Shown: positions 25,251-34,338 of the stretch, piece by piece
Layout: the number at the start of each line of letters is the position of its first letter
Numbering within the stretch: position 1 is the first letter of the stretch
Assembly (NCBI GenBank): GCA_013388515.1
Contig: JACAFC010000213.1
Span: 1 to 35,157, forward strand
Length of the DNA stretch: 35,157 nucleotides
Direction of reading: 5' to 3'
Origin: Ignavibacteriaceae bacterium
GTDB taxonomy: Bacteria > Bacteroidota > Ignavibacteria > Ignavibacteriales > Ignavibacteriaceae
The notes under the pieces: model-generated
The model's database searches: none
What the model saw: only the letters and a program-made list of their open reading frames with translations
Told to the model about the DNA's origin: nothing
Program-made: the position numbers and the translations under genes

Positions 25251-27679
25251 GTATTTATGATCAAAGTTGCGGATTCAAGTCCTTCTGCTGTTGCAGTTAT
25301 TTTTATTTGTCCAGCTTTCTCCTCAGACTGAACAACTGCGAGGCACAATCCATTAAAAGCTTTTCTGTAATTAGCTTTGAATGATTCCATACTTGTTTGT
25401 AAACCGTTATCAACTCCAATAATTTTACCTGCACCAGTAGCAGTAAAGTTTACTAAGTTGTTAGCGTACGGAACTAGTATACCATTCTCATCTAATATCT
25501 TTACTGTAATAAAACTAAGATCTTCCCCATCTGCTTTTATGGTTTTTCTGTCTGGTTCTAATAATATTTTTGCAGGGACACCAGCAGTTCTAACTTCTTT
25601 CTCTAAAATTATTTTTCCATCTTTATATCCAACTGCTTTCAACAATCCTGGTTCATATACAACTGACCACATCAGATGAAGATCATCACCAGTTTTTCTT
25701 TTTGCTCCGAGGCTTTTCTGATTAAGAAATAATTCTACTTCATCACAGTTTGTATAAGCCCAAACATCAATAGTTTTGCCTGCTTCCCAGTTCCAATGAG
25801 GAAAAACATGCAGTACAGGTTTATTAGTCCATTCACTTTGATACAAATAGAAAGCATCCTTCGGAAAACCTGCAAGATCAACAATACCAAAGTATGAACT
25901 TCGTGAAGGCCATAAGTAGGGTGTGGGCTCTCCTAAATAATCAAATCCGGTCCAAATATATAAACCTGAGAGATAATCGTACTTTTTAATAATTCGCCAT
26001 GATTCTTCATGTGTTGATCCCCACGGAGCGCTACAATTGTCATAAGAAGAGCAAGTGTTATCTGGGTTACCAACTTCTAGAGGGAGATCCCATCTTATTG
26101 GCCAACGGCGAATGCTGTCTGATGGCATATCATAATGACCGCGCGTTGCAAGCGCTGATGTTGTTTCGCTTCCAATGAATTTTTGATTAGGAAAATTTTT
26201 CTTGAATGGAATAAAGTCATTTTGATGATAGCTGAACCCCACAAGATCGAGAGCACCAGATTTGTAAAGATAATTATTAGGTTGTGGATCATTCAAGTTG
26301 GAAGTTACAGGCCGAGTCTGATCTAGATTTTTAACAATTGAAACTAATTCACGCGTTAATTCAATCCCGCTCTCATCCCATTGTTCTGGAATTTCGTTTC
26401 CTATACTCCAGATAAAAACACTCGGGTGATTCCGATCTCTTAATATCATATCTTCTAAGTCTCTTTTATGCCATTTGTCCCAATCCAACGAATAGTCAAA
26501 GTCTGTTTTTTTCATTTTCCACATGTCAAATGCTTCGTCCATAACCATAAGACCCATCTTGTCACATAGATCTAATAATTCAGGTGCCGGCGGATTATGC
26601 GAGGTTCGTATTGCATTGACCCCCATTTCTTTCATTATTTCCAATTGGCGTTCTAAAGCTCGAGTATTTATAGCGGCTCCCAAAAATCCAAGATCATGAT
26701 GATTGCATACTCCTTTAATCTTAAGTGGTTTATCATTAAGGAAAAATCCTTTATCGACATCAAAATAAAATGTACGGATTCCAAATGTTGTTTCATAGGT
26801 ATCAAACAGTTGTTTCCCGTCTTCAATGAGGGTAACAGCTTTATACAAATATGGATTATCTACCGACCAGAGTTCAGGATTATCAATTGTTAAATTTTGG
26901 CTAAGTTCATTTAAATCTTTTGTTGTTGCAACAACTTCTGAGATAGTTTCGGCAACTTTCTTATTTTCAAAGTTGAATAGTTCAGTTTTAACTTTAAGTG
27001 GCTTATCGTTTTCGGATTTGTTCCTAATTTTTATAGACATAAGGATTTTTGCACGCTGCTCGTTTACCTCGGGGGTGGTGATAAATGTACCCCAATGATC
27101 AACAAATATTTTTTCAGTTGTTATAAGCCAAACATTTCTGTAAATACCAGAACCTGAATACCATCTTGAGTTTGGTTGTTGAGAGTTATCAACCTTAACT
27201 GATATTTCATTTACAATGTTTCCATATTTTAGGTAAGGTGTAAGTTCGTATCGGAATGAACTATAACCATAAGGTCTTTTACCCAGGTAATAACCATTTA
27301 TCCAAACTTCGCTGTTACGGTATACGCCATCAAAATCTATAAATACAAGTTTTCCTTTATTTGATTCAGATATGGAAAAAGTTTTTCGGTACCATCCGAT
27401 TCCACCTGGTAAAGCCCCCCCACCAATACCAGCTGGATGCTCAGGACTAAAATTACCTTCTATGCTCCAATCATGAGGAAGGTTTAATGATCTCCATTGT
27501 GAGTCATCAAATCCTACAGAGTTGGCATCCTTGAGATCGCCCAAATGAAATCGCCAATTTTTATTGAAATTTTCAATTGTTCTAGATTGAGCGGCAAAAT
27601 TGATGGACGGTAATATTGTTGTGCAAACGAAAAAAATGAAATAAACTATTATTCGTACTTTTCTATCCCGAATTTTCAT
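25244..27679 (-). CDS. Exported GH2 beta-galactosidase
   Basis: 811 residues with a signal peptide (VRIIVYFIFFVCTTILPSINFAA). Order: jelly-roll sugar-binding domain about 33-190 (LNLPHDWSIEG, GGIGWYRKTF, FDGVYRNSEVWING), Ig-like domain about 195-305, TIM barrel about 306-620 with IKGVCNHHDLG, IRTSHNPPAPELLDLCDKMG, WSIGNEIPEQ (acid/base Glu429) and FIGSETTSA (nucleophile Glu505). It then has a DUF4982-like domain (WNWEAGKTIDVWAYTNCDEVELFLN, not quoted whole here) and a Big/invasin-like C-terminal domain to 811. This is the common Bacteroidota-type beta-galactosidase, periplasmic or surface. No T9SS domain or lipobox is seen, so it is probably periplasmic. GGGAAAA upstream of the ATG may serve as ribosome binding site. 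The divergent neighbour is another GH2 enzyme, which suggests joint use on galactose-decorated glycans. Confidence 0.92.
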   Translation of the reverse strand: MKIRDRKVRIIVYFIFFVCTTILPSINFAAQSRTIENFNKNWRFHLGDLKDANSVGFDDSQWRSLNLPHDWSIEGNFSPEHPAGIGGGALPGGIGWYRKTFSISESNKGKLVFIDFDGVYRNSEVWINGYYLGKRPYGYSSFRYELTPYLKYGNIVNEISVKVDNSQQPNSRWYSGSGIYRNVWLITTEKIFVDHWGTFITTPEVNEQRAKILMSIKIRNKSENDKPLKVKTELFNFENKKVAETISEVVATTKDLNELSQNLTIDNPELWSVDNPYLYKAVTLIEDGKQLFDTYETTFGIRTFYFDVDKGFFLNDKPLKIKGVCNHHDLGFLGAAINTRALERQLEIMKEMGVNAIRTSHNPPAPELLDLCDKMGLMVMDEAFDMWKMKKTDFDYSLDWDKWHKRDLEDMILRDRNHPSVFIWSIGNEIPEQWDESGIELTRELVSIVKNLDQTRPVTSNLNDPQPNNYLYKSGALDLVGFSYHQNDFIPFKKNFPNQKFIGSETTSALATRGHYDMPSDSIRRWPIRWDLPLEVGNPDNTCSSYDNCSAPWGSTHEESWRIIKKYDYLSGLYIWTGFDYLGEPTPYLWPSRSSYFGIVDLAGFPKDAFYLYQSEWTNKPVLHVFPHWNWEAGKTIDVWAYTNCDEVELFLNQKSLGAKRKTGDDLHLMWSVVYEPGLLKAVGYKDGKIILEKEVRTAGVPAKILLEPDRKTIKADGEDLSFITVKILDENGILVPYANNLVNFTATGAGKIIGVDNGLQTSMESFKANYRKAFNGLCLAVVQSEEKAGQIKITATAEGLESATLIINTK

Positions 27680-28083
27680 GATTTTTTCCCGTTACTTTAT
27701 TTAAAAATAATTTATTTAGGGCTGTATAAGTTCATCTTTTTTAGAATGAATTGCTGCTTTTTCAACCGATTGATTGTCACTGTACTAAAACGACTTAAGC
27801 TCGATATCTGCTTTCCAAAAATAACCATTCTCAATTTCAATAGGGAGAAAAATTAAATATTTTTATAGCATATAACTGAGTATAAAAATTCTGCAATTTG
27901 ATATTGAAAATTTTATTTGCCTTAGTTTCATATTTGGTTTTGAATAAATCGGTCAATTAAAATCTAAATATGAATATCAACGATTTATAGACTACCATAA
28001 AATGATTGTGAAGCAAAAAACTTTTTGTTGAGTTTAATATATTTATACTATTCTTCTTTAATATTTACAGTTTTGGGGTTACT
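27680..28083. promoter_or_regulatory. 404-bp divergent intergenic region between two GH2 genes
   Basis: No coding frame or RNA gene is visible. Both flanking genes point outward, so the region must hold both promoters. It is very AT-rich. TATACT at 28044-28049 is a possible -10 element for the rightward gene, but there is no matching -35 at the usual distance. I see no clear operator palindrome. Confidence 0.5.
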
Positions 28084-30078
28084 ATGTACAAAATATTTTG
28101 TGTTGGACTTTTTATTTTATCAGTAAGCTATCCAGAGCAAAAATTAAGAGAAACAATCAGTTTGAGTGGAGATTGGCTGTTTGCTATTGATTCGTTAAAT
28201 ATTGGAATGCAAGAAAACTGGCAAGAAAAAGGTTTGCCCAATAATAAAACACGCAAAGTTAAAGTTCCTCATACATGGAATGTAGAACCTGGATTTGAGA
28301 TGTATGCTGGAAAAGCATGGTATCAAAAACAAATTGAAATTTCAAATTCACAGATTGGAAAGCTTTTTCGCATTCAATTCGATGCTGTTTATCATGATGC
28401 AGCAATCTTTATAAATGGAAAATTAGCTGCTGAGCATATCGGAAGCGGCTATACTCGTTTTTTTGTTGATGCAACGCCGTATTTGCACGCAGGCAAAAAC
28501 TCTTTATTAGTTTGTGCTGATAACTCTTACAGCTCCAATAACATTCCGTATTTAAATTCATTTGATTGGCCAAATGACGGTGGAATAATTCGTAACGTGT
28601 TTTTAGTTGTAACTGAAAAAAGTGCAATTCAAAATGTTAAGATTACTTCATCTATGGATGAAGATGGAGGAATGATAAATCTAAATATCAAGTTGTTAAA
28701 TGCTTCGTTGCTTAATCCCTCAAAAGTAAAATTTAAAGCAAGAATAGTTGAAGAAAATCAAACAACTTCCAATCAAGTTTTCGAGGATGAAATTTATACA
28801 TCTTTTAGTGGGGATATTTTTTCGGCGAAAATATCTTTGCAAAATATTAAAAAATGGCATTTCGATAGTCCAAATCTTTACAGATTATTTATAACTGAAA
28901 TAGTTGAAAATGTGGAAGTTGACGAATTCAGCACTGTATTTGGATTTAGAAGCATTAAAGTCGTAAATAATCGAATTACTCTGAATGGTGAACCTTTACG
29001 ACTAATGGGTTTGGAATGGATGCCAGGCTCTACACTTTTAACTGGTATGTCTGAGAGTTATATCGATATGCAAAACAATCTGAAATTAATGAAAGATGTT
29101 AACTGTGTTTTTTCCAGATTTCACTGGCAGCAAGATGAATATATTTTTGATTGGTGTGATAGAAATGGAATACTTGTACAAGAAGAAATACCGTATTGGG
29201 GCGGCGCTACTTTGCTGAATGACACTCTGCTCAATTTAGGATATAAACATTTAAATGAAATGATTGATGCGCATTTCAATCATCCAAGCATTATTGCATG
29301 GGGAATTGGAAACGAACTTCAGAGTCATGATACCATGAATATTGAAATACTTAAAAAACTCTATAAATATGCAAAACAACTTGATGATTCACGGCTAGTA
29401 AATTATGTAAGCAATCAACTCGGCTGGCATAAATTTGAGAATGCAAATCTACTAAACGATGCCAGTTATATTGGTGATGTCATGTTCTTTAATGAATATT
29501 ATTCAACCTGGTTTAATGAAACATTGGATAGAGTTCCTTTCCATCTCAAAAAAATTTGTGAGGAATATCCGGACAAACCATTAGTTATTTCAGAGTGGGG
29601 GTTATGTGAACCTTTTCATAAAGGAGGCGATTCAAGACGGATAAAAGAAATGCTTAATCAAATTAAAATGTATTCAGACGAACCAAATATAACCGGAGCA
29701 ATTTATTTTTGTTTGAATGATTATCGTACACACGTTGGTGAGGATAAAACATATAGTTATCCACAGCGGGTCCACGGGGTAGTAAATATTCATTTAGAAC
29801 CAAAAGCTTCGTACGATACCTTAAAGATAATTAGCTCGCCAATAATCGTCTCAGAGATAATAAAAACAGATAATAAAATAGAGCTCAGACTTGCTGGAAA
29901 CACAGGTATTCCAAGTTATACTGTAGAAAATTATTTTATTGAGGCGGGAGGTTCAAAAATCTTAATAGATAAACTTCTCCCCGGGCAATCAAATGTTTAC
30001 CAAGTGCCAAAAGATTCAAAGGAATTAATTATTAGAAGACCAACTGGATTTGAAGTGCTTAGAGTATCTTTGGAATGA
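28084..30078 (+). CDS. Exported GH2 family beta-glycosidase (beta-galactosidase/beta-glucuronidase type)
   Basis: 664 residues with a short signal peptide (MYKIFCVGLFILSVSYPEQ). Jelly roll about 22-180 (LSGDWLFAID, VPHTWNVEPG, AGKAWYQKQI, then DGGIIRNVFLVV), Ig-like domain about 182-285, TIM barrel from about 290 (TLNGEPLRLMGLEWMPGS). Catalytic candidates are acid/base Glu411 in GIGNELQS and nucleophile Glu504 in VISEWGL. The usual RTSHYP/HNP motif after the third barrel strand is replaced by SRFHWQQDEYIFDWCDRNG, so substrate preference may differ from standard beta-galactosidases. It ends soon after the barrel with a small beta-rich tail and lacks the DUF4982/Big domains of its divergent neighbour. 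Linkage and sugar cannot be fixed from sequence. Confidence 0.86.
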   Translation: MYKIFCVGLFILSVSYPEQKLRETISLSGDWLFAIDSLNIGMQENWQEKGLPNNKTRKVKVPHTWNVEPGFEMYAGKAWYQKQIEISNSQIGKLFRIQFDAVYHDAAIFINGKLAAEHIGSGYTRFFVDATPYLHAGKNSLLVCADNSYSSNNIPYLNSFDWPNDGGIIRNVFLVVTEKSAIQNVKITSSMDEDGGMINLNIKLLNASLLNPSKVKFKARIVEENQTTSNQVFEDEIYTSFSGDIFSAKISLQNIKKWHFDSPNLYRLFITEIVENVEVDEFSTVFGFRSIKVVNNRITLNGEPLRLMGLEWMPGSTLLTGMSESYIDMQNNLKLMKDVNCVFSRFHWQQDEYIFDWCDRNGILVQEEIPYWGGATLLNDTLLNLGYKHLNEMIDAHFNHPSIIAWGIGNELQSHDTMNIEILKKLYKYAKQLDDSRLVNYVSNQLGWHKFENANLLNDASYIGDVMFFNEYYSTWFNETLDRVPFHLKKICEEYPDKPLVISEWGLCEPFHKGGDSRRIKEMLNQIKMYSDEPNITGAIYFCLNDYRTHVGEDKTYSYPQRVHGVVNIHLEPKASYDTLKIISSPIIVSEIIKTDNKIELRLAGNTGIPSYTVENYFIEAGGSKILIDKLLPGQSNVYQVPKDSKELIIRRPTGFEVLRVSLE

Positions 30079-30094
30079 TGGTTGTATTTATCTG

Positions 30095-30871
30095 CTAATG
30101 ATTTTGAAATACGTTATGGAACACAAAATTTAGTATTGTTAAAACTGCTGCCAAAGAAACACAAAATTTTGAGTACTTAGTAAATGAACTAAGCACTAAT
30201 GTCAGAATCCAATATCCAACCAATAATAAAAGCCACAGCTCAAATATTTTTTCAGCCGGCGGAACACTTCTTCCAACAATTCCCATTTCATAAGCTCTTT
30301 GAATAGGTGCAAAGATTAATGCACATGAAAAAAATGAAATAAGTGTAAAAATTGAATATAATCTAAATCGAGGTTTATGACTAAATGCTTCAAGACCTGC
30401 TCTCACAGCTAACAGTAACCCAAAGAATAATGTGAAGTAATAATGGATTGTTATGGATTTAGGAGCAGCACCTAAAAAAGTTAGATTAACATACCCGGCT
30501 TTTGGTAAAGTAAAGGTTTTATTTTTGGTAGTCAGAATTATTTTGAAAATTACTTCCGTGAGAGGGGATTGCGTAGGAATCTTTGCTGCTAAACCGCTGT
30601 TACTATATTTCATAGAGTCTATATACCAAATATCATTTTCATTTTTCTTTTTCCATTTAACAAATGCGTTAAGATCTGATTTTTTTGTTCTAAGTATAAT
30701 TTCAAAATCTTCAAGTTTACGATGAAATTTTTTAAATAGATAAGATACTTCCTCTCCCTCAATTGAAATAACCCCGCTAATAGGGTAATCGGGCGAAATT
30801 CTATTTTGAATGAAACCAGATATGAATGTAATTACAATTGCACTTAACCAAAGAATAACAGCTTGTTTCAT
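30095..30871 (-). CDS. Membrane protein of unknown function, end of the 34-30 kb cluster
   Basis: 258 residues from the ATG whose first base is 30871. A TTG start at 30898 is possible but less likely. There is one N-terminal membrane segment (VILWLSAIVITFISGFI), then a soluble region of about 110 residues predicted to be outside the cytoplasm. Three or four membrane segments follow: YYFTLFFGLLLAVRAGLEAF, LYSIFTLISFFSCALIFAPI, ELWLLLLVGYWILTLVLSSF and a C-terminal hydrophobic stretch. I recognise no family. It is 39 nt after the barrel-like protein and probably co-transcribed with it. Its 3' end converges on the GH2 gene with 16 nt between. Confidence 0.6.
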   Translation of the reverse strand: MKQAVILWLSAIVITFISGFIQNRISPDYPISGVISIEGEEVSYLFKKFHRKLEDFEIILRTKKSDLNAFVKWKKKNENDIWYIDSMKYSNSGLAAKIPTQSPLTEVIFKIILTTKNKTFTLPKAGYVNLTFLGAAPKSITIHYYFTLFFGLLLAVRAGLEAFSHKPRFRLYSIFTLISFFSCALIFAPIQRAYEMGIVGRSVPPAEKIFELWLLLLVGYWILTLVLSSFTKYSKFCVSLAAVLTILNFVFHNVFQNH

Positions 30872-30910
30872 CGCCAAATTATAAACCACCAGTTGCAATT
30901 TTTGGATTAA

Positions 30911-32050
30911 TCAAAGTGATGTCCCAACTTTCAAACGTAAATTAATAAGGAAAGAAATTATTGAAGGATTACCGCTGGTATTCTTTGAAAATATTAATGA
31001 TGGTCCTAGTGAAACTGAGCTGAATCCCCATCCTTCTGCAATTTTTTGAACAAGAAATTCAAGAACATATTGCGGTTGCCTTACATCGCTGGATGGCATT
31101 GCATCGAATCTAAAATCAAAAGTACTTCCAGCTAATGATAATTCCCTTCCGGTAAAACCTATGTGAAACTCGTTTAGGTAATTAGCGCAATAAACTTTTG
31201 CTCGCGTTGATCCTAAAAAACTAAATGGATATCGAAATTCCCAATTGAAATAAGAACCTGATAAAATTTTTGCTTTATATTTTTCAGTATCATTTTCGCT
31301 GAATCTTTTAACCTCAGATTCAGTTGCTTCGTCAATCATACCGGCAAAACTAACTTCAAAAAAATTTCCGAATGGAAGAACATATCCAAAATGATAACCT
31401 AAAGTAGTATAAAGATTATTGTGACTGTTTTTTTTGCGAATAGTTGTAATTCCATCGAATCCGTTAAATATACCACCGTAAGCTCCAAGTATGTGAAAAT
31501 TAAATTCAATAAAGTTTGATTCAACAATACCAGAATATGGTGTACCAAGACCAAGTGAAATTCCAATATCTTGCTTCAATGGAATTCCGAATCTTTCCCC
31601 TCCTTGAAATTGCAAAAATGGATTTATGTATTGAAGTGTTGATGATATTTGATAAAGAGTTGGCGGCGAAACTATTTTAGAAAATCTAATTCTTTCAATT
31701 ACACGCGTAAAAACACTTCCGAAGTTTATACTTTCTGATAAATTAATTTTGAATGGAAATGTTTGAATTCTTGCCCTGGTTTCTGGAGAAAAAGCAAGAA
31801 AGGGATAGAGTGTACCTTTTATTGATAAGGTTTGATTGTTTGCATCTCTTAAATCAGCAATTATTTCTGCTTTTGGATCTGGAGGATCGATAAATACTTC
31901 TGATTGTATCTTAATAAATAAGCTGTCATCAAATGGCTCCATTTGAAAATACAATACCGGCTCACCCTCTAATTCTTGAGCTTGAAGAATATCTGTTTTA
32001 AAACATGTGATTGTCAGTAATGCAATTAGTATGAGTTTGTATTTAGTCAT
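30911..32050 (-). CDS. Exported protein, probable outer-membrane beta-barrel, unknown function
   Basis: 379 residues with a signal peptide (KLILIALLTITCFKTDILQAQ). After a short N-terminal domain rich in acidic residues come alternating amphipathic stretches typical of an outer-membrane barrel: LYTTLGYHFGYVLPFGNFFE, GSYFNWEFRYPFSFLG, FSSVSLGPSLIFSK, ending SFLINLRLKVGTSL. No named family. It is third in a four-gene minus-strand operon-like cluster and might be the outer-membrane partner of the two upstream inner-membrane proteins; this is inference. Confidence 0.6.
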   Translation of the reverse strand: MTKYKLILIALLTITCFKTDILQAQELEGEPVLYFQMEPFDDSLFIKIQSEVFIDPPDPKAEIIADLRDANNQTLSIKGTLYPFLAFSPETRARIQTFPFKINLSESINFGSVFTRVIERIRFSKIVSPPTLYQISSTLQYINPFLQFQGGERFGIPLKQDIGISLGLGTPYSGIVESNFIEFNFHILGAYGGIFNGFDGITTIRKKNSHNNLYTTLGYHFGYVLPFGNFFEVSFAGMIDEATESEVKRFSENDTEKYKAKILSGSYFNWEFRYPFSFLGSTRAKVYCANYLNEFHIGFTGRELSLAGSTFDFRFDAMPSSDVRQPQYVLEFLVQKIAEGWGFSSVSLGPSLIFSKNTSGNPSIISFLINLRLKVGTSL

Positions 32051-32068
32051 TAGCTGATTTCCATTAAA

Positions 32069-33016
32069 TTATTTCGCAAAATCTGTGAAGAAAAAAGAAT
32101 CCCCAACTTGAACACGATCTTTTGATTTTTCATCAACTACGGTAAAGAAAAAATTGGTCTTGTATCTTCCATCAGCTTCCTTCAAAGAAGAGTTTCTGTC
32201 AATCCATTCCTCAAACCGTGCTTCGTTAGGGGCAATGTTTAATGACACATTATATATTAAACTTCCTTTTACATCCTTAAAAGGTCCTGCAACTGATATC
32301 GGACCTGAATAAGTTACTTTTAATTGTTCGGGCCTCTCATCCAAAATTGTAACCTTAAAAGCTGTTATGCGTTGTAATTCGTTGACGTAGATTTCACCAG
32401 CATTCATTTTAGTTGTTACTCTCTCAATTTTGATTTCGGGAATTCGGTTAGGTGATACTTTCACATTTTCAACTTGTGATCCAAATTTAATTAGCAATTC
32501 GGTTTGATCAGTTAAATCAAATCTGCGTTTTTCACCTGGTTGAATTGACACTATTGGAGAATTTGGATTACGAGAATCAAAAATAAAGGTTGTAACATCT
32601 CCACTATTTTTTACTTCATTCCAAGTATTCTGGATAAAGGTTTGACTAACAGAAATAGGAGATTGAAGTTTTGCATTTTCAATAATTGCGGGCTCCTTTT
32701 CAATTCTTTCTTCGGGAGGAATTTCATTCAGTTTAGTAGTAAGCGCAGCCAGCTGCTTATTCATTTTGGTCAGTTTTTCCTTTAAAGCATCATTTTCAAC
32801 TTTTTCATCAAGTTTAATATCGAATTTAAGTCCCTGTGCATAGAGTGAATCAATGAGAATTTTAAGCGAATCCCTAACGCTCACATCCACAACATTTTCT
32901 TTGTTAACAACTCGATTTAAGTCAAGCTCCGCACCTTTAAGAGCTAGTACTGTAATTACAAATATGTATAGAACTTGGTAGATGATGAATTTACTGTCGT
33001 TATTCTTGTTTATCAT
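32069..33016 (-). CDS. Single-span periplasmic protein with coiled coil, GldM/TolR-like layout
   Basis: 315 residues. One N-terminal membrane segment (about 11-29: FIIYQVLYIFVITVLALKG) follows a short basic cytoplasmic start, then a periplasmic part with a coiled coil at about 72-98 (LKEKLTKMNKQLAALTTKLN) and beta-rich domains to the end. The layout, and the segment reading through LALKGAELDLN, recall the beginning of GldM/PorM, the periplasmic rotor-like subunit of the T9SS motor, which is longer (about 500 residues). Its position directly after a multi-spanning protein with a helical tail parallels gldL-gldM and exbB-exbD order. I cannot confirm homology by eye. Confidence 0.5.
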   Translation of the reverse strand: MINKNNDSKFIIYQVLYIFVITVLALKGAELDLNRVVNKENVVDVSVRDSLKILIDSLYAQGLKFDIKLDEKVENDALKEKLTKMNKQLAALTTKLNEIPPEERIEKEPAIIENAKLQSPISVSQTFIQNTWNEVKNSGDVTTFIFDSRNPNSPIVSIQPGEKRRFDLTDQTELLIKFGSQVENVKVSPNRIPEIKIERVTTKMNAGEIYVNELQRITAFKVTILDERPEQLKVTYSGPISVAGPFKDVKGSLIYNVSLNIAPNEARFEEWIDRNSSLKEADGRYKTNFFFTVVDEKSKDRVQVGDSFFFTDFAK

Positions 33017-33025
33017 TTTGTAAAA

Positions 33026-34012
33026 TTATTTTTTAATGATTGATTCAAGTGATTTTAATCCTGTTAGAGTTTTTTCATCACTTAAGGATTGAGCAGCAGT
33101 TGATATGGATTGAGCTAATGATTTTAGTTCAATAACTTTTTCTGAACTTAAATTAGTGATCCCATTTATTTTCTCTAATAAACTATAAATTTGGGAATAA
33201 TTGCTTAGAATCTGCTGACTCATTTGAACGGTTTGATTTAACGCAGACTTATATGTTTCTATATCCTGAGTTGATAATTCAGGTAATTTCCCGCTAATTA
33301 AATTATTTTGCTGCAAACTTAATTGCCTTATAATGCTTTGTGTATTTCTGAGCTGTAACTTAGAATAATATTTGTCACGCATTTCAGTAACATGGTTCAC
33401 AACATTTTGAAATTCTAAACTCATCTGGTCAAGAACAGGTTCAAATAATTTACCTAAAGCAAGAATAATTAATGCTTTCACTTCAAAAGGGACAGAAAGC
33501 CCCAGGAATACCTCTTCACCTAATTTTATACTTATTAGCAATAATGCTGCACCTATTAACGGTAGTGCCATCGAAATGCTATCGATTATTGTTGTGTAAG
33601 CCGAAATGATTTTATCGATTGTTTCACTTGCAGGTGTTCTTATTACCTCCTTTTTCAACTTAGTGAATGCAGCAAAAGCTAAAAGAAGATAAAATACATA
33701 AACTAAAACAGGCAGCCACCAAAAACTGTAAGGTGTGAAGGATTCAGTTACAGGTTTCCACGTTGGAAATAGTATTTTCGCCAGTTTAACAGTTATGTTT
33801 CCTAGAATTGGTACAGTAGATAAATCAAGAAAAAATGATAAGAAAAGAGCTACTAAGGATATTATTGCCGGCTTTGTGATTATGGAGAATTGAATTTTAT
33901 TAATGGCAGCTGCTTTGTAACGATCAATACGATCTTCCAAGCCGCTTTTCATAGAATCATCAGAAGTGGTGATTTTTTTCTGCATCTGTTTAGCCGAAGT
34001 TGATTCAGACAT
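33026..34012 (-). CDS. Multi-spanning inner-membrane protein with long C-terminal helical tail, possible motor/channel subunit
   Basis: 328 residues. The start is supported by AAAGAGG six bases upstream. There is a cytoplasmic N-terminus of about 45 residues, then four hydrophobic segments at about 46-63, 97-117, 142-163 and 169-192, with charged residues at their edges (FFLDLS, IKLGEE). The remaining about 135 residues are amphipathic helices and likely coiled coils. MotA/TolQ/ExbB and GldL proteins also have membrane helices running into a cytoplasmic helical region, so a proton-channel role is conceivable. No signature motif proves it. It opens the four-gene cluster. Confidence 0.5.
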   Translation of the reverse strand: MSESTSAKQMQKKITTSDDSMKSGLEDRIDRYKAAAINKIQFSIITKPAIISLVALFLSFFLDLSTVPILGNITVKLAKILFPTWKPVTESFTPYSFWWLPVLVYVFYLLLAFAAFTKLKKEVIRTPASETIDKIISAYTTIIDSISMALPLIGAALLLISIKLGEEVFLGLSVPFEVKALIILALGKLFEPVLDQMSLEFQNVVNHVTEMRDKYYSKLQLRNTQSIIRQLSLQQNNLISGKLPELSTQDIETYKSALNQTVQMSQQILSNYSQIYSLLEKINGITNLSSEKVIELKSLAQSISTAAQSLSDEKTLTGLKSLESIIKK

Positions 34013-34338
34013 TAAAAACCTCTTTAAGTATTAGAATTAAAATTGGAGTAAAAAATCAGATTAGCGCCCTTTAATTTTAAACAAAAATAGCGATAATACA
34101 ATTGTTATACCAGTTATAACTTTTATTGCGAGGTTATTTTAAGTTAAAGAGTTTACAAGAAAACTTAAGAATTGTTGTGATGTTTATTTGAGATTTATTT
34201 CACAAAGTTTATGTAGATTTAATTATTATGACTTAACGCCATCTCAAACAATGCATTTTTGTCAGTCAATTTGTCGAACAGGTTTTGTAAATTAGATTAA
34301 CAATTAATTATTTAATTTATTACTTCATTCTACTAAAC
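34013..34338. promoter_or_regulatory. Divergent intergenic region between the membrane cluster and the GH13 gene
   Basis: About 326 bp of very AT-rich DNA with no convincing coding frame or RNA gene. It must hold the promoter of the minus-strand cluster, whose ribosome binding site (AAAGAGG) is visible at its left edge, and probably that of the GH13 gene. I cannot point to clear -35/-10 pairs. Confidence 0.45.

Noticed and set aside
28025-28049. Sigma-70 promoter TTGTTG plus TATACT for the rightward GH2 gene
   Set aside because: The spacing is only 13 bp, so it is not a credible pair; only the -10-like box is mentioned as a possibility.
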